A DNA stretch of 64,000 nucleotides from Lentisphaeria bacterium (GCA_022009855.1 CP091727.1:2418001-2482000), one strand, 5' to 3'; positions 31,097 to 41,355 are shown, counted from the first letter of the stretch. Numbers and translations: made by a program. Notes: generated by a model from the letters alone, not told the origin.

Positions 31097-31260
31097 CTGC
31101 AAATAACAGTTTGTAGGGGAGTTCTGATACTCCCCTATAAAAAATGGCTATTTATCAACTGTTTGTTGTGACATAGCCATAAGAAATAGTTTCTGGATCT
31201 GAAACATTGATAGCTGCAGGACTTAACTGTTTTGCGAGAGGTGCGGTTGGCCCCGAAAGC

Positions 31261-32504
31261 TGGACAACTTGACTTGGTGTAAAATGCCCGTTAAATTAAC
31301 CTGAAAAGGGAGGGCGTTTTATGAAAAGTCGTATGACTCCAAATTCAAAAGCCGTGTGGCATTGGAAGCGTTGCGCGGGGAACTGACCGTCGCCGAGATC
31401 GCGGGGAAATATCAGGTTCATCCGAATCAGGTTCAGCAGTGGAAAAAGAAACTCATGGAAGGAGCTTCCGAGATTTTCCTGTCCAAGGCCGAGCGAAAAG
31501 AAAGCAAGCCGTATACCGAAGACGATCTGATGAAGAAAATCGGACGCCTCGAAATCGAGAATGACTTTTTTACGAAGTGTGTCCTTGGCCTGCGGCTTGA
31601 ATCCAGAAAAGCTCAAATAAGCGATCAGAATCCGGATTTAAGCGTGAATCGTCAGTTGAAGCTGCTTCAGGTGCCTCATTCGAGCTTTTATTACAAAAAC
31701 CAAAGGGAGATTTTCCGGACAGCTTCCGACGAGCGGGTCAAGGACGAAATGATGGAGATTTATATGGAGACGCCCTTTTACGGAGTTCCCCGTTTGACTG
31801 CAGAACTGAAACGTCGCGGATACAGAGTGAATCATAAACGGGTGCGCAGGTTGCAGAAATGCTTGAATTTGCGAACAGTCTATCCGCGTCCGCATTTCAA
31901 TACCTCGGAACCACATCCGGAACATGAGAAATTCCCGTATCTTCTGCGCAAATGCAAGATAGAGCGTCCGAATCAAGTATGGAGCACGGACATCACTTAT
32001 ACGGCGGTAGCTGGCCATCGGGCATTTGTAATAGGAATTGTCGACTGGTTCAGTCGCAAGGTTTTGGCTTACAACGTAGTGAATACAATGGACGCTTTTC
32101 ATTGTGTTGAAACGTTAAAAACGGCAATGGATTCCTACGGGAAACCGGAGATTTTCAATTCAGATCAAGGCAGCCAATTCACCAGCTCGGAGTTTGTAAC
32201 GGAACTCCGGGTTCATGGCATTCTGATCAGCATGGACGGACGGGGACGATGTCTGGATAATGCAAAAATGGAGCGTTTCTGGTGGGCATTGAAATATGAG
32301 GACATCAAAATAAAAGAGTACGTCAGCTTGCCGCAACTCCGTTTCGGTGTGCAGCATTATGTGAATTTTACAACTCCAAGCGGATTCATTCGGCTCTCAA
32401 TATCGGACGCCGGATGAAGTCTATTTCGGAACTTGTAATCGTCAAACAATGGCATATAGTAAACCAAGGGTCTTTACACCAATCTTTTAATAAAACTTGT
32501 CCAA
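31261..32504 (+). mobile_element. IS3-family element (full-length, decayed)
   Basis: About 1,244 bp. Left end TGGACAACTTGACTTGGTGT at 31261; right end, inverted, TGGACAAGTTTTATTAAAAG ending at 32504, with TTGGTGTAAA shared inside both. No target duplication is seen (AAGC left, ACCT right), so flanks have recombined. The right end continues into ACCTAGGGGAGAGGCGC, a sequence that also follows the other IS3 tails in this window, so the true boundary may be a little further out. Confidence 0.75.
31321..32491 (+). pseudogene. IS3-family transposase, frameshifted
   Basis: The OrfA part (MKSR, then YDSKFKSRVALEALRGELTVAEIAGKYQVHPNQV, a helix-turn-helix) and the OrfB part (rve integrase core: WSTDITYTAVAGHRAFVIGIVDWFSRKVLAY, FNSDQGSQFTS, MDGRGRCLDNAKMERFWWALK) are in one frame. 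There are extra indels near 31333 and 32370-32400. The correct end reads NSKRIHSAL, then QYRTPDEVYFGTCNRQTM and a final VFTPIF. IS3 elements normally use a programmed -1 shift between OrfA and OrfB; here they are fused. Confidence 0.8.
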
Positions 32505-32789
32505 CCTAGGGGAGAGGCGCAAGGTGCCATTACCATAATTGCCATTATCGAAAAGAATAGATAGTAACCAAAGATAAAATAAAATGTCTTTTTCTGCTGT
32601 TTTGATATTATCAAGCATATATGTGCAAGCAATATTTCAAGTCCCAATAGAATATAATAGACAAGAAATTTATCTAACATTACTTTAGTTATCGTAGTTA
32701 TAATTTCAGCAACCACAAGAGAGATTGATATTCCCAAAAAAGAACGATCACGCCCCATTGAAGACTCTTTCTAAAAATTATATTTCTCA
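32474..32789 (-). pseudogene. Small membrane protein truncated by IS3 end
   Basis: Starts at 32789 (MRNIIFRKSLQWG) with GGGAG upstream; after a one-base shift near 32762 it continues RDRSFLGISISLVVAEIITT and has three hydrophobic helices (to YLFFSIMAIMVMAPCAS). From ~32510 its reading frame enters the IS3 right end, so the native C-terminus is missing. It starts ~50 bp after another IS3 tail (32841-32895), like other cassette genes here. Confidence 0.45.
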
Positions 32790-32840
32790 TAAAAAACTCC
32801 CAATGGTGTTGAAATTGCGCAATCAACTCAAGTAAACTAT

Positions 32841-32895
32841 GCGCCTCTCCCTGGGTTGGACAACATTTTATTGAAAGATTGGTGTAAAAGCCTTT
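32841..32895 (-). repeat. IS3 right-end remnant upstream of 32789 gene
   Basis: On the minus strand GGCTTTTACACCAATCTTTC...TTGTCCAACCCAGGGAGAGGCGC matches the last ~55 bp of the 31261-32504 element plus its conserved GGGGAGAGGCGC flank. The rest of the element is absent. It precedes the start of the truncated membrane gene at 32789 by ~50 bp. Confidence 0.65.
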
Positions 32896-33019
32896 AATGA
32901 CTCCTCTCTCTTCCCCCTTTAATCACTCAAACAAAGTATCCGCCGGAATCATCTACAAACTGCCGTAAAAAAACGGCCAATCCGTCAGGTGAGTTATATA
33001 TTTGAACGGCCATTGCACG

Positions 33020-34009
33020 CTAATATAATTTTTCACAGGTAAAAATTATTTCTCCAGTTTTTGTGATATATGCTTGTTGTGACTTGTTCAATAAAACGGA
33101 ACCTAGACCGTGATAAAAGTCAAAAGCTGCCGTAAATTGCGGGGAAATTACAAATTCACCATTCTTGTCAATAAATCCCCACTTACGCTTACTAGATACA
33201 ACAGCCAAATCGCCAGAAAATGAATTTACGTAAGCGAATTTACATGGGATACAAATTTCTCCAGCTAAATTGCAGTAACCACTATAGCCATTATTATTCT
33301 GAACTACAGCCATCCCTTCATTGAATGCCCCTGCATTACGAAACTGAAACGGAATTTTGACCTGAAAGTCAGAGTCAATATATCCTAGCTTATCATCATC
33401 AGAAAGCCAAACCGCAATACGGTTTTCTTTAAAACCTCCTCCCCAGCATCCATATTTAAAGTCTTCCACAATCTCATTTTGAGTATTCACAAATCCCCAA
33501 AGTTTCTTTTTGACTCCATTATTGTCGATTTCTTTACAGACAGGACATAAGTTTTCGGAAAAAAAACCAATTCGATCATACTCAGGCGGAATAATGATAT
33601 TACCCGATGTATCAATCATCCCGCAGCGCATGACAGGATTCCGCATTGAAAGCAGACTTTGGGACTTTCCCAAGATAAGTTCTGACAAACAGGGGCGTAG
33701 CCATTGGTAAATGAAGTACTGGCGAAATTAGGCAATTTGATTTTCAAATCTCCTTCGGTATTAAAAATCCATATCCAGCAGCAAAAAAACATATCTTCTT
33801 GATAACAATAATGGGTTGAATTACGCGCAAAAATAAAAGGAATTACGAGCTCATTGCTTTTCATTAATGACTCCAACTTTATCTCCTTTAGCGACGACAG
33901 CACACCCACATGAAAACTGATAGGCCAAATCGTACTGAGGAACAATTGCAACATTCCCAACAGAATCAATGAAACCATATTTATTGTTAATTTTAATTGG
34001 ATATAACAT
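33020..34009 (-). CDS. WG-repeat protein, frameshifted
   Basis: Starts at 34009 behind AGAAGGTAATT (MLYPIKINNKYGFIDSVGNVAIVPQYD) and ends at 33020, ~328 residues with shifts near 33860 and 33690. Repeats of ~30 residues with the W/Y-GFID...G pattern are clear: YGFIDSVGNVAIVPQYD, CGMIDTSGNIIIPPEYD, WGFVNTQNEIVEDF, LGYIDSDFQVKIPFQF, KWGFIDKNGEFVISPQFTAAF. WG (KWG) repeats form a beta-propeller-like protein-binding surface. Function here unknown. Confidence 0.7.
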
Positions 34010-34457
34010 AATTACCTTCTGTTCGTGTATTGTAATGGAGGGCTCTTATTGGTGCCTAAAAGAAAGCCCCCGCAGGGAATTTTTAACTTTAGCGAAGCCC
34101 TGGAGATTCGCCACGTTGGTCAAGTAAAAGAGAGACTTCCGGTGCCCACTCGGAGAAAATCCTCCGCAGGGAGTCTCAAAAAATAACTGCTATTCAATTG
34201 TCCACGAACTCTCGTTGCCTCAAGGACGATGTTTTGACGAAAAGTGGTGCGCTTGAATTTTAAATTTGCGCACCATTTCTCTCTTGCACATGGCATTTCC
34301 TGTCGGAAAAATAAGATGTACTTAGTATTCTCAAGAGTCTTCTCCTTGTTCATTACAGAACGAGCTTCTTAATGCATAAAAGTTATTGATGAATCATGAG
34401 AAAGCTGAAGACTTCAAAATTCATCACTTTCTTTTTTCAATTCGATTTATCAATGCT
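34010..34457. other. 450-bp gap without a supported gene
   Basis: No convincing reading frame on either strand. The only structure seen is an inverted repeat TGGTGCGC (34245-34252) / GCGCACCA (34268-34275) around an AT-rich 15-nt loop, and loosely repeated CCGCAGGGA motifs at ~34075 and ~34165. It may be decayed coding DNA. Confidence 0.4.
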
Positions 34458-35391
34458 TTATAATGTGACATAAAAAATTAATCTAACAACATCAAAGTCG
34501 ACTCGAAGGAAGAAAACGATTAAAGTTTTATTGCTTGTTGCATTCCTGATTTTTGAAACAATAGTACTCTCGATAGCCCGTTTATCAAGCTGTTCTTGAA
34601 CAGTATTTACATCAAGCTCATTCAAAAATGGAATTGCTTTTCCTAATACGTTCCATAATTCTGATAAATTCTCAGAATCAATTTCAATAGAATACTCAGA
34701 AAAGAAACCGTCTTCATATTCTTTTATGGTTTTTTCGATTGCTGGCTGGTCCAACCAAGTGATCAATGGCGACATGTTTTTTGAGGACGATTGTTGCTCT
34801 TTGCTGCCCCCTGCGCTTGAAAGATTAGTGATGGCTTTCCTTGCCATGCTTCTAATGATACTATTGCGTGATCGTAAGTAAGGTTCAATGAGTTTCATAG
34901 TACTCTGGTTACCAATCAATCCTAGAGTTTCAATAACTGTTGCAATCACCGGCTCTTGGGGCGAATTCAGTAGCTTTTCCACGTAAGGAAGGCAGTCCGA
35001 AATCTTGTTTTTACCGATCCAATAAAGAAAACGCCCAATATCAGAGGTATTGCGTTCACTTATGTATCGATTAACACGCTCGATATTAGCCGGGGTAACA
35101 TCCAAGTCATTTATAATTGCATTAACAACATACCAACGATAAAGCTCATCTTTCCCATTTTCATATTCGCGGAACAAGTATTCATTAAATCCCTTGATTT
35201 TCAAAGGTGTAATGATTCTCTGTATTACTATTTGCTTGATGTACTCATCTTTTGCATTAATAATATAATCAACAAGCAAATCCCTTTATTACTGAAACAT
35301 CCCTCTTTGATAACAAATTTGAATCATCTTTTCCAGTAAGAGAGTTTATTGACTCAAACAAATGACTCTCTGTGTATTTTTCATTAACCAT
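34458..35391 (-). CDS. HEAT-repeat-like protein, frameshifted
   Basis: Starts at 35391 (MVNEKYTESHLFESINSL) with an AGGTGATTT site; a shift near 35283 leads into the long frame ending at 34458 (~310 residues). The middle has HEAT-type helical pairs (YLISE-type ERNTSDIGRFLYWIGKN, LPYVEKLLNSPQEPVIATVIETLGLIG, KLIEPYLRSRNSIIRSMARKAITNL). An acidic C-terminal part follows (YEDGFFSEYSIEIDSENL). Such adaptors are frequent in immunity arrays; no specific family recognised. Confidence 0.55.
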
Positions 35392-35437
35392 AAATCACCT
35401 CGCAATATAGCTTCTCTAGAGTGCACACGACATTATT

Positions 35438-35500
35438 GTCATGAGCGGGAATAAATGATTCTGTTTTTCTGTAAAAAACAGATTGACACTTTTCCCGGTC
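35438..35500 (+). repeat. Partial copy of the repeat's hairpin module
   Basis: GTCATGAGCGGGAATAAATG followed by CTGTTTTTCTGTAAAAAACAG matches the first ~60 bp of the repeats at 35865 and 44071. The IS3-tail part is absent here. Confidence 0.5.
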
Positions 35501-35650
35501 GATAAATTGACTGAATAAAGTCGACATGATTTTCGCCATCTTTTCATGTCATATTTTTAATAACCAGCAAATAATATTTGCTAAAATCCCATTATTTGAT
35601 ATAGAGTCCCAATTCCGGTTGGAAGAAAAACGATCAATAAATTGTTTCTA

Positions 35651-35839
35651 TCATCTATTGATAGGTTTTTTCTCATCAATTTTGTCGATAACGGAATAAA
35701 GATACTTCTTAAAGTTATCTCCGTTGTCAAAAGAGGTCCATGTATAATCGATATCTTTAGATTTATCGACAATATATATCGCATATCTTATAAGAAAACG
35801 TAATATTAACAAAAGTAGTTTGTTACGCACGTTGCGCAT
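35651..35839 (-). CDS. Small single-helix membrane protein
   Basis: 62 codons from an ATG at 35839 with AAGGA upstream (MRNVRNKLLLLILRFLIRYAIYIVDKSKD), one hydrophobic N-terminal helix and a short polar tail ending PINR. The true protein may extend past 35651 in another frame, as for many genes here. No family recognised. Confidence 0.35.
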   Translation of the reverse strand: MRNVRNKLLLLILRFLIRYAIYIVDKSKDIDYTWTSFDNGDNFKKYLYSVIDKIDEKKPINR

Positions 35840-35864
35840 AAAAAATCCTTGGGTTAAGATGATG

Positions 35865-36106
35865 TCATGTGCGAGAATAAATGGTTCAGTTTTTCTGTAA
35901 AAACAGGTGACGTGTCTCCCGGTTAATAAATTTACAGTCAATATGAAAGAACATTATGACAGAATTCGCCCAGGAAGTAAAATAGCATGGCCCCAAAGTA
36001 ATTGCAACCAAGTGACGCGTCTATGCTGCCATTAAAAGTTAATTCTAAACTCCGGTTTGGTAAGAGTAGTTCCAGCTTGCAATCAGCATTCTTCGGAGTA
36101 TAGTAA
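35865..36106 (+). repeat. Repeat module plus IS3 tail, copy 2
   Basis: Starts GTCATGTGCGAGAATAAATG, has the CTGTAAAAACAG hairpin arm and TTTACAGTCAATATG, then GAAGTAAAATAGCATGGCCC and a decayed transposase end (CTTGCAATCAGCA...GGAGTATAGTAA). The SUFU gene starts 62 bp later, after CAACCAGGGAGAGACGCTC, which resembles the CCTAGGGGAGAGGCGC that follows the other tails. Confidence 0.65.
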
Positions 36107-36167
36107 CCAGAGGGCATTATCTTAGTTTTTCGACAACTAATTGCTCAACCAGGGAGAGACGCTCAAA

Positions 36168-37374
36168 ATGATCTGGAAAATCATTCTCGCGATCGTCGCC
36201 GTTCTTTTCATCGTCTGGCTGCTTCTCCGGATTTGGAAAATCCGATCCCGGCGTTCCGGTTGGATAGACTTCATCAATGTAACCACGGCTTTGTCCTCGG
36301 AGCAAATGCCCGTTCTCGCCTCCGAATTTGAGGAATATATCCAAAAGCAATTTGCTGTCACTCTTTCTTCACAGACATTTGCTGAACAGATGGAATTTCT
36401 GCTTACACACGCCGAAGAGTTGAAACTGCCCGCCGGCGCGGAAGACTTTCCAGCCTGCCGTCTGCCGCATACTGATCAGAGTTCCTGGATCGCAATGGGA
36501 GCCTATATAGGCGAACTCGTGAAAGCGCAACATCCCCAATACTCCCGATGGGCAAAAAGACAACGAACCACCGGCCATAGAAATTGACTACCGGGACGGA
36601 GTGGTCCGCGACATATTTTCCCCATTCCGATTCCTGTATCAAGTACTGTACGCCGGGTATCCGGAACTCGCTCCATCTGTACTGAGATACGGGTATCGTC
36701 ATATGATTCGCGCAGAAGCCGTCAATACCAAGCGCGGATTGCGCCTGACGCCCGAAGAAGTCCAGGAATGGGAGGAAATTATTGTGAAACATTTCGGTAC
36801 GATACGAAATGTTTTTCACGAACTTGTCTCCCCGGATATTCATTGCGACATCTATGTGGTTGATCCTCCGGATCAGGCAAAAGTCTATCTGATCACCGGC
36901 GGCATGAGCGGATACCTGATGCCGGTTCCTGACGAACTTCAGGCGGACGGAGTTCCTGAGCGCCTGGAGCTTATGGTAACTCTTCCGGCAGAGTGGCCAC
37001 TCACTTACAAGGACCTGCGCAATAAGGCAAACTATTGGCCGATCCAGATGTTGAAAGATCTTGCCCGGTATCCAGTCGAGAATTTTCAGATGCTGAATAA
37101 CGGCCACACGGCAGGAATGCCGAAGCCATATGGCGACACAAAATTCACTGCCGCACTCCTGCGCACTCCGGGACAACTGTCACCGAAAACACGCTTCCGG
37201 CTTTCGGCTGAGGTGGAAACCGGCCTGCTGCAACTGATTCCGATTCTGCCGGAAGAGAGGGAATATCTTGCCTCACATGGACCGGAAGGATATGTTCCCT
37301 TTGAATACCTTGACCCGATGATTTCACCTCATCGTCCGATGCGGAAGCTGGGCACATCAGAACAGGAGATTTAG
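36168..37374 (+). CDS. SUFU-domain (suppressor-of-fused) protein with membrane anchor, frameshifted
   Basis: Starts at 36168 (MIWKIILAIVAVLFIVWLLL, one N-terminal helix). A ~100-residue region joins, after a shift in the A5 run near 36553, to a SUFU domain: CDIYVVDPPDQAKVYLITGGMSGYLMPVPDE, ERLELMVTLPAEWPLTYKD, YWPIQMLKDLARYPVENF, LNNGHTAG, and LLQLIPILPEEREYL. The SUFU superfamily is a major class of immunity proteins in bacterial polymorphic toxin systems. The total is ~402 residues. It follows an IS3 tail directly. Confidence 0.8.
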
Positions 37375-37377
37375 AAT

Positions 37378-38135
37378 ATGAATTTCTTTCATCGAATCTT
37401 TGCCAAAGAGAAAAAATTCGGCCCGGGCGAATAATGGTCCGTTTTTCGAGCAGCTGGAGTTCCGGAAATCAGACTGGCTGGACGTTTTTTCTGTCTGTCT
37501 CGGGAAGATGTATGTCATTCAAAGTGCTGTCGGCAAAAACGGTGATTGGTGATTCTGATTGGGAGGTTGATTTTGAACATGGCATCATCTCTTTCGGCAA
37601 GCGGAAGTTTCCTGCACAGCTGATCGGCACAGAATCCTCGGTCAGCAATACCTGGCAGTGGGGCTGGAAAAACGCTCCCGGTTTTGACGAACAGCGACTT
37701 GTTCTGGCGGATCAGACCCGGCAGATCGGCCAGGATTGGGGGTTGTCCCCATTGACTGTGGAGACGTTCGAACTTGACGAAACTTTCAACGGACATAATC
37801 TTTCCATCGTTACCTGTGGAATATCTCTGGAAAACTGGTGTTACTACCGATGCGAGCATGACGCTGGAGCCGCTTTGGTCGCATTTTCCGGAGTTCCAGA
37901 TCGTGTGTTTGATTCGATTTCCGCAGAGGATTTCGCAAATACGGTGATGAGTTGTATTCAACAATTCGAGCTGAATCATAAGATATTCATAGAAAGTTTT
38001 TTACTCTGGAACAAAACTCCTTACTGGTGGAACGACAACAATCTCCTTGCAGATTTTGGAACGAACCAATTAAAGATTCAGTTCATGATGAACGACAACA
38101 GACCGCATCTCAGCCGAATCACATTTAAGGCGTAA
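37378..38135 (+). CDS. DUF6882-like immunity-type protein, frameshifted
   Basis: Starts at 37378 (MNFFHRIFAKEKKFGPGE) behind AGGAGATTTAGAAT, 3 bp after the SUFU stop. Shifts near 37430 and 37548 join it through EQLEFRKSDWLDVFSVCLGKM and DSDWEVDFEHGIISFGKRKFPAQLIG to SNTWQWGWKNAPG, then a domain ending LSRITFKA. The W-x-W-x-W-x-N core and the preceding 'v-d...g.i.F' strand are the DUF6882 pattern. Function unknown; probably coexpressed with the SUFU gene as one cassette. Confidence 0.6.
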
Positions 38136-38285
38136 TCGAGAAGAATTCCCCACGTTGTTTTTATGAAGCGCGATCCCAAATAGATTGAGAATAATTAACC
38201 GGGAAACTGCAGAAAATTTGAGTCATCAGTTCTCCGAAAAAACTTGCAAAATTTTATCTCTGCAGCATGCAGAAAGGAGTGTTCA

Positions 38286-38582
38286 ATGAAAACAATTCCT
38301 CCATTTAAGCTGAAACCGGAGCCGCTGAATGAAGCAGCAAAGAACTTACCAAAGTTCAAATGGGCTGGTGATAATATTGGCACAAGACACCAATTAGGCG
38401 GAGAACCAACATATATTCAAGCCAAAATTCATCCTGTTTGTCCTGATTGCAAAGAAAAAATGACCTTCTATGCTCAGCTTGATTCGATCAATGACGAATT
38501 CTGCATTGCTGATTGTGGTATGATTTATGTTTTTGTCTGCCTGGAATGTAATACCGTAGAAGCATTTATCGAGTCGTTTTAA
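38286..38582 (+). CDS. Short DUF1963-related zinc protein
   Basis: 98 residues, start chosen for AAGGAG 6 nt upstream (MKTIPPFKLKPEPLNEAAKNL). It keeps the DUF1963-like core in short form: GTRHQLGGEPTYIQ, then CPDCKEKMTFYAQLDSI, a DCGMIYVFVCLECN segment and the C-terminus. Two C-x2-C pairs suggest one bound zinc. Intact and free-standing; family-level assignment only. Confidence 0.65.
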   Translation: MKTIPPFKLKPEPLNEAAKNLPKFKWAGDNIGTRHQLGGEPTYIQAKIHPVCPDCKEKMTFYAQLDSINDEFCIADCGMIYVFVCLECNTVEAFIESF

Positions 38583-38656
38583 CCAGGTGGAGAGTAACTC
38601 CAGAAAGTTACAGTAATTTTTAATAAAGTTTACCCAGAACTTGCCTAGGATTTGTT

Positions 38657-39473
38657 ATGTATAGATGTAAAATAGTATACAGCGATGATGATATAACTAT
38701 AATAAGAAGCAAAAGAATTCTATTCCTTTTGTTTCTCTTGCCTGTCGTTTTTCTTATGTTATTTGTTCCTTTCTATTATTCTATAATGTTTTTATTGAAG
38801 CAAAGCATTATATATCGTGCTGTATTTTACTTCATTATTTGGGGAGTTATTATAGCATTTGTGCTTTATTATTTTTATGAATTTCTATTATATATATCCT
38901 CAATTGAAATAGAATTAAAGAACGAATCCATTAGAATAAAACAGACAATTTTAGGAAAGATAATTCATAATAGTTCTTATCCTTTGCTGATCCTTTATCC
39001 TTTAAAAAAGATATTTCTGCAAATCAATGTTCTTTAAAATTTAAGAAGAAATATTTGCCATCAATATCAATATATTCTGAGGATATACTAGGTGTTATAG
39101 ACACAATAGAAAAGAAACTCTATAAATATAAAAACAATACCGTTTCCAATAATGCGTATATAACAATATATAAATTTATATATCAAAATATAAAAACGCA
39201 GATCTAAAAGACATCAGCGAGATAAATGAGGATGAATCACGTCTGACCAGAATTCCCAAACATATATCAAAAAGATTTAAAAAGATATTTTTCTGTTATA
39301 TTTTCCCCAAAATGGCATTAGTTTTAACAAACAAAGGGATTATAAAGATGAGTTTTTTCCAAGATCATATATCCTGTGTTTTTTGTGGTGATATATCTGA
39401 CATAGAAAATGATCTCCTAAGTATTTTATCTATTTACACAAATAAATTATATGTATGCACAAAAAGAATGTAA
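38657..39473 (+). CDS. Two-helix membrane protein, frameshifted, cut by IS
   Basis: Starts at 38657 (MYRCKIVYSDDDITIIRSKR). Two long hydrophobic helices (ILFLLFLLPVVFLMLFVPFYYSIMFL and AVFYFIIWGVIIAFVLYYFYEFLLYI) precede a soluble part that crosses shifts near 39010 and 39185. It ends YTNKLYVCTKRM at 39473, whose TAA abuts the IS end. The native C-terminus may therefore have been removed by the insertion. Very AT-rich. No family recognised. Confidence 0.5.
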
Positions 39474-40638
39474 TGCACCCCTTTTTTCAAGGGCGGCATT
39501 ACGTAAAGCAGTCAAAAATGCAGATTTTATTTTTTGAGAGTTCTTTATGCCGCCTGTTCCTCTTTTGTGCAGCAGACGCATGAAACCATCTTTCGTATTC
39601 ATAAGGCGTCATGTAGCCTAGTGATGAGTGAGGATAATCCTCGTTGTATTCCTTTTGCCATATGTTCAGAGCGTTCTCGAAATCGGCTATAGAATCAAAC
39701 TCCCTTGGCCAAACCAGATCTTCCTTGAGCGTTCGAATAACCCGTTCTGTATCGGCATTGCCTTTAGGATTGCTGTAACTGGCGAATATCTGTTGAATTC
39801 CAAGTTCGGAACAGGCTTTGAAGAAGGCTGTTGAAGTGGGTTGGCAACCATGATCACTGACCAATTCCGGAATAACGATGGCTTCTCGAATTCCATTCGG
39901 AAATTGAAGGTTAACAGCCTCATTCAACGCGGCAATCCAGTCCGACGATTTGCTACTCAGACTCATATGAGCAGATAACAATTTCTTTGTTCCCCAGTCT
40001 ATGCAACATGAAGATATACCCATCCGAAGGCTGGAATCATCACTTTCGTCATATCGATGCCCCAATACCGATTGGGAATAACCGTTCTTGGTTTCTGCGT
40101 CTTCGCCTTTCGAGGCGCTTTTAAACGATGGTTCTTCGGGACAAGCAAATGATTTTCTTTCATGAGTCGAAAGATCCGCTTCCGATTAACCGGCAATTTT
40201 TCATGATACTTCAAATATGCCCAGATACGACGATATCCCCAATAAGGATGTTTCGCCTTGAGTTGTTGAATCCGTAACAACAATTCCTGGTTCGCCTGAC
40301 ACATACTTTTATGCCGCTTTACCAATCGTTTTTTTAATTCTATGGTCAACTCGCCGATCGTCTCTTTGAGCTTCCGGTTTTCGCGTTCTAATCGCTCACG
40401 GACATGATCCCTCCGCCCCGCTCAAATAGTTTGGCTCCATCCGTAAGCAGTTGATCCCGCCATTTGTAGTACATCCCTGCGAGATTCCATGCTCATTGCA
40501 CAATTCGCTGATCCGGCACTCTCCCTTCAGCCCTCAAGCACTATCGCGAGCTTTTCCCTGCCTGTCCATTGTTTTTCGTGCTCATGATCTTTCCTTTCCG
40601 ATGACTCTCTTAATTTAGCACATCTTTCAATGGGGGCA
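39474..40638 (-). mobile_element. Second IS3-family element
   Basis: ~1,165 bp with related ends (TGCACCCCTTTTTTCAAGGG at 39474; inverted TGCCCCCATTGAAAGATGTG ending at 40638). No clear target duplication is seen. It encodes an IS3-type OrfA/OrfB pair on the minus strand, distinct from the 31261-32504 element. It abuts the truncated membrane gene at 39473. Confidence 0.75.
39499..40587 (-). pseudogene. IS3-family transposase OrfA/OrfB, frameshifted
   Basis: OrfA starts at 40587 (MSTK, then WTGREKLAIVLEGLKGECRISELC when indels are corrected) and leads to OrfB. OrfB reads HPYWGYRRIWAYLKYHEKLPVNRKRIFRLMKENHLL, YWGIDMTKVMIPAFGWVYLH, then ISSCCIDWGTKKLLSAHMS, ELVSDHGCQPTS, FASYSNPKGNADTERVIRTLKED, and HSSLGYMTPYEYE. 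These form the rve D-D-E core with HSSLGY near the C-terminus. At least three indels break it, so it is probably inactive as sequenced. Confidence 0.75.
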
Positions 40639-40759
40639 ATATAAGAATCAGTGTTTGAACATTCCATGAACTATCATAAAGAAAAAATTTTCAGTGCCTC
40701 ATCTCCAATGAATCAAATAGATGTTGACTATATAACAAAACACCGGTCATGGTGAAGAA

Positions 40760-41098
40760 AGATACTGTCTGGAAAATTGCGTACTGGGAAAGGCACTCCA
40801 GATGCGCAGGAAGAGTCTGAAAGACGAAATAAACGCGGGGGAAATCCTTTGATTCGTGCTATTCCATGCCGTTACGTGAACGCAAATTTTGTATAGAAAA
40901 TATAGGGTGGGGCAGATCCCTGGTTTTAGAAATCCTTCAAACCATTTTCCTGTAGCTTTAGCACATTTCGCTCATTTCGCAGGAAAGGGCAAAATGAAAA
41001 TGGCTACTCATGAGACAATAATGATAAACGGAGATAGAGTATTTGGCGGACAGACGTTGATAAATCCCGAGAAAGCGGTCTCGCCCGCTTCGCATTGA
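40760..41098 (+). pseudogene. Degenerate fragment, possibly a toxin C-terminus
   Basis: Two overlapping frames join into GKGTPDAQEESERRNKRGGN, then ENIGWG and GFRNPSNHFPVALAHFAHFAGKGKMKM, ending AVSPASH at 41098. The NPSNH...HF..G pattern looks like the end of a secreted or polymorphic-toxin nuclease-type domain, but I cannot name a family. No start or upstream delivery region is present. Low confidence. Confidence 0.25.
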
Positions 41099-41238
41099 AG
41101 AATCTAGGCGGCATTGACTCCCCGATTGTAAACGTGGTAGCAGCCACGCGATAACCTGTTTCGGCTTATTCGCCCCATTGTTTTCTACCTATCCTTGTCG
41201 GTTGTGTAATAATATTGCATTCATCTTTCTCATATTTC

Positions 41239-41300
41239 ATCAGTTAAAACACATGGCACCTTTTTTTTCGTCAGTTAGTAGAACACATGGCACCATTTTT
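41239..41300. repeat. Two direct ~27-bp repeats
   Basis: CAGTTAAAACACATGGCACC (41240-41259) and CAGTTAGTAGAACACATGGC ACC (41271-41293) are adjacent near-copies, each followed by a T-run. They sit in a ~250-bp gap with no gene. Meaning unknown; possibly slipped or duplicated element ends. Confidence 0.5.
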
Positions 41301-41355
41301 TATTATAAATGTCACCAATTACTTCCATATAACTCATTCTGTTGCATTGTGTTTA

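Larger units (their letters stand above)
29453..31178 (+). mobile_element. IS1595-family transposon carrying lnu(C) (MTnSag1/ISSag10-like)
   Basis: 1,726 bp bounded by ~25-bp imperfect inverted repeats (GGCTCTGTCACAACAAATGG at 29453 and, inverted, GGCTATGTCACAACAAACAG ending at 31178). It is flanked by perfect 8-bp target duplications ATAAGAAA (29445-29452 and 31179-31186), the length typical for IS1595-family elements. It holds only a transposase and lnu(C), the arrangement known from the Streptococcus agalactiae element MTnSag1. Both genes are intact and AT-rich compared with the host, so insertion looks recent and the source is probably a Gram-positive gut bacterium. Confidence 0.92.
29322..31245 (-). 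pseudogene. Membrane-protein remnant interrupted by the lnu(C) transposon
   Basis: Removing the transposon and one 8-bp repeat (31187-31245 joined to 29322-29452) restores a minus-strand frame reading APLAKQLSPAAINVSDPET, then ISYYVKEINLGVLMILTLH and YGYWALVMAKGYKKSPPC, with a stop at 29322. One hydrophobic helix is visible. The 5' end is lost at the IS3 element boundary near 31246. The gene was therefore damaged twice. No family recognised. Confidence 0.5.

Noticed and set aside
31321..32491. Programmed -1 frameshift in the IS3 transposase
   Set aside because: OrfA and OrfB are already in one frame here; the breaks near 31333 and 32370-32400 are at places not used for programmed shifting and look like indel errors or decay.
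34120..34353. 77-codon minus-strand ORF in the gap after the WG-repeat gene
   Set aside because: No ribosome site, no domain, and it spans the inverted repeat at 34245-34275; treated as chance.
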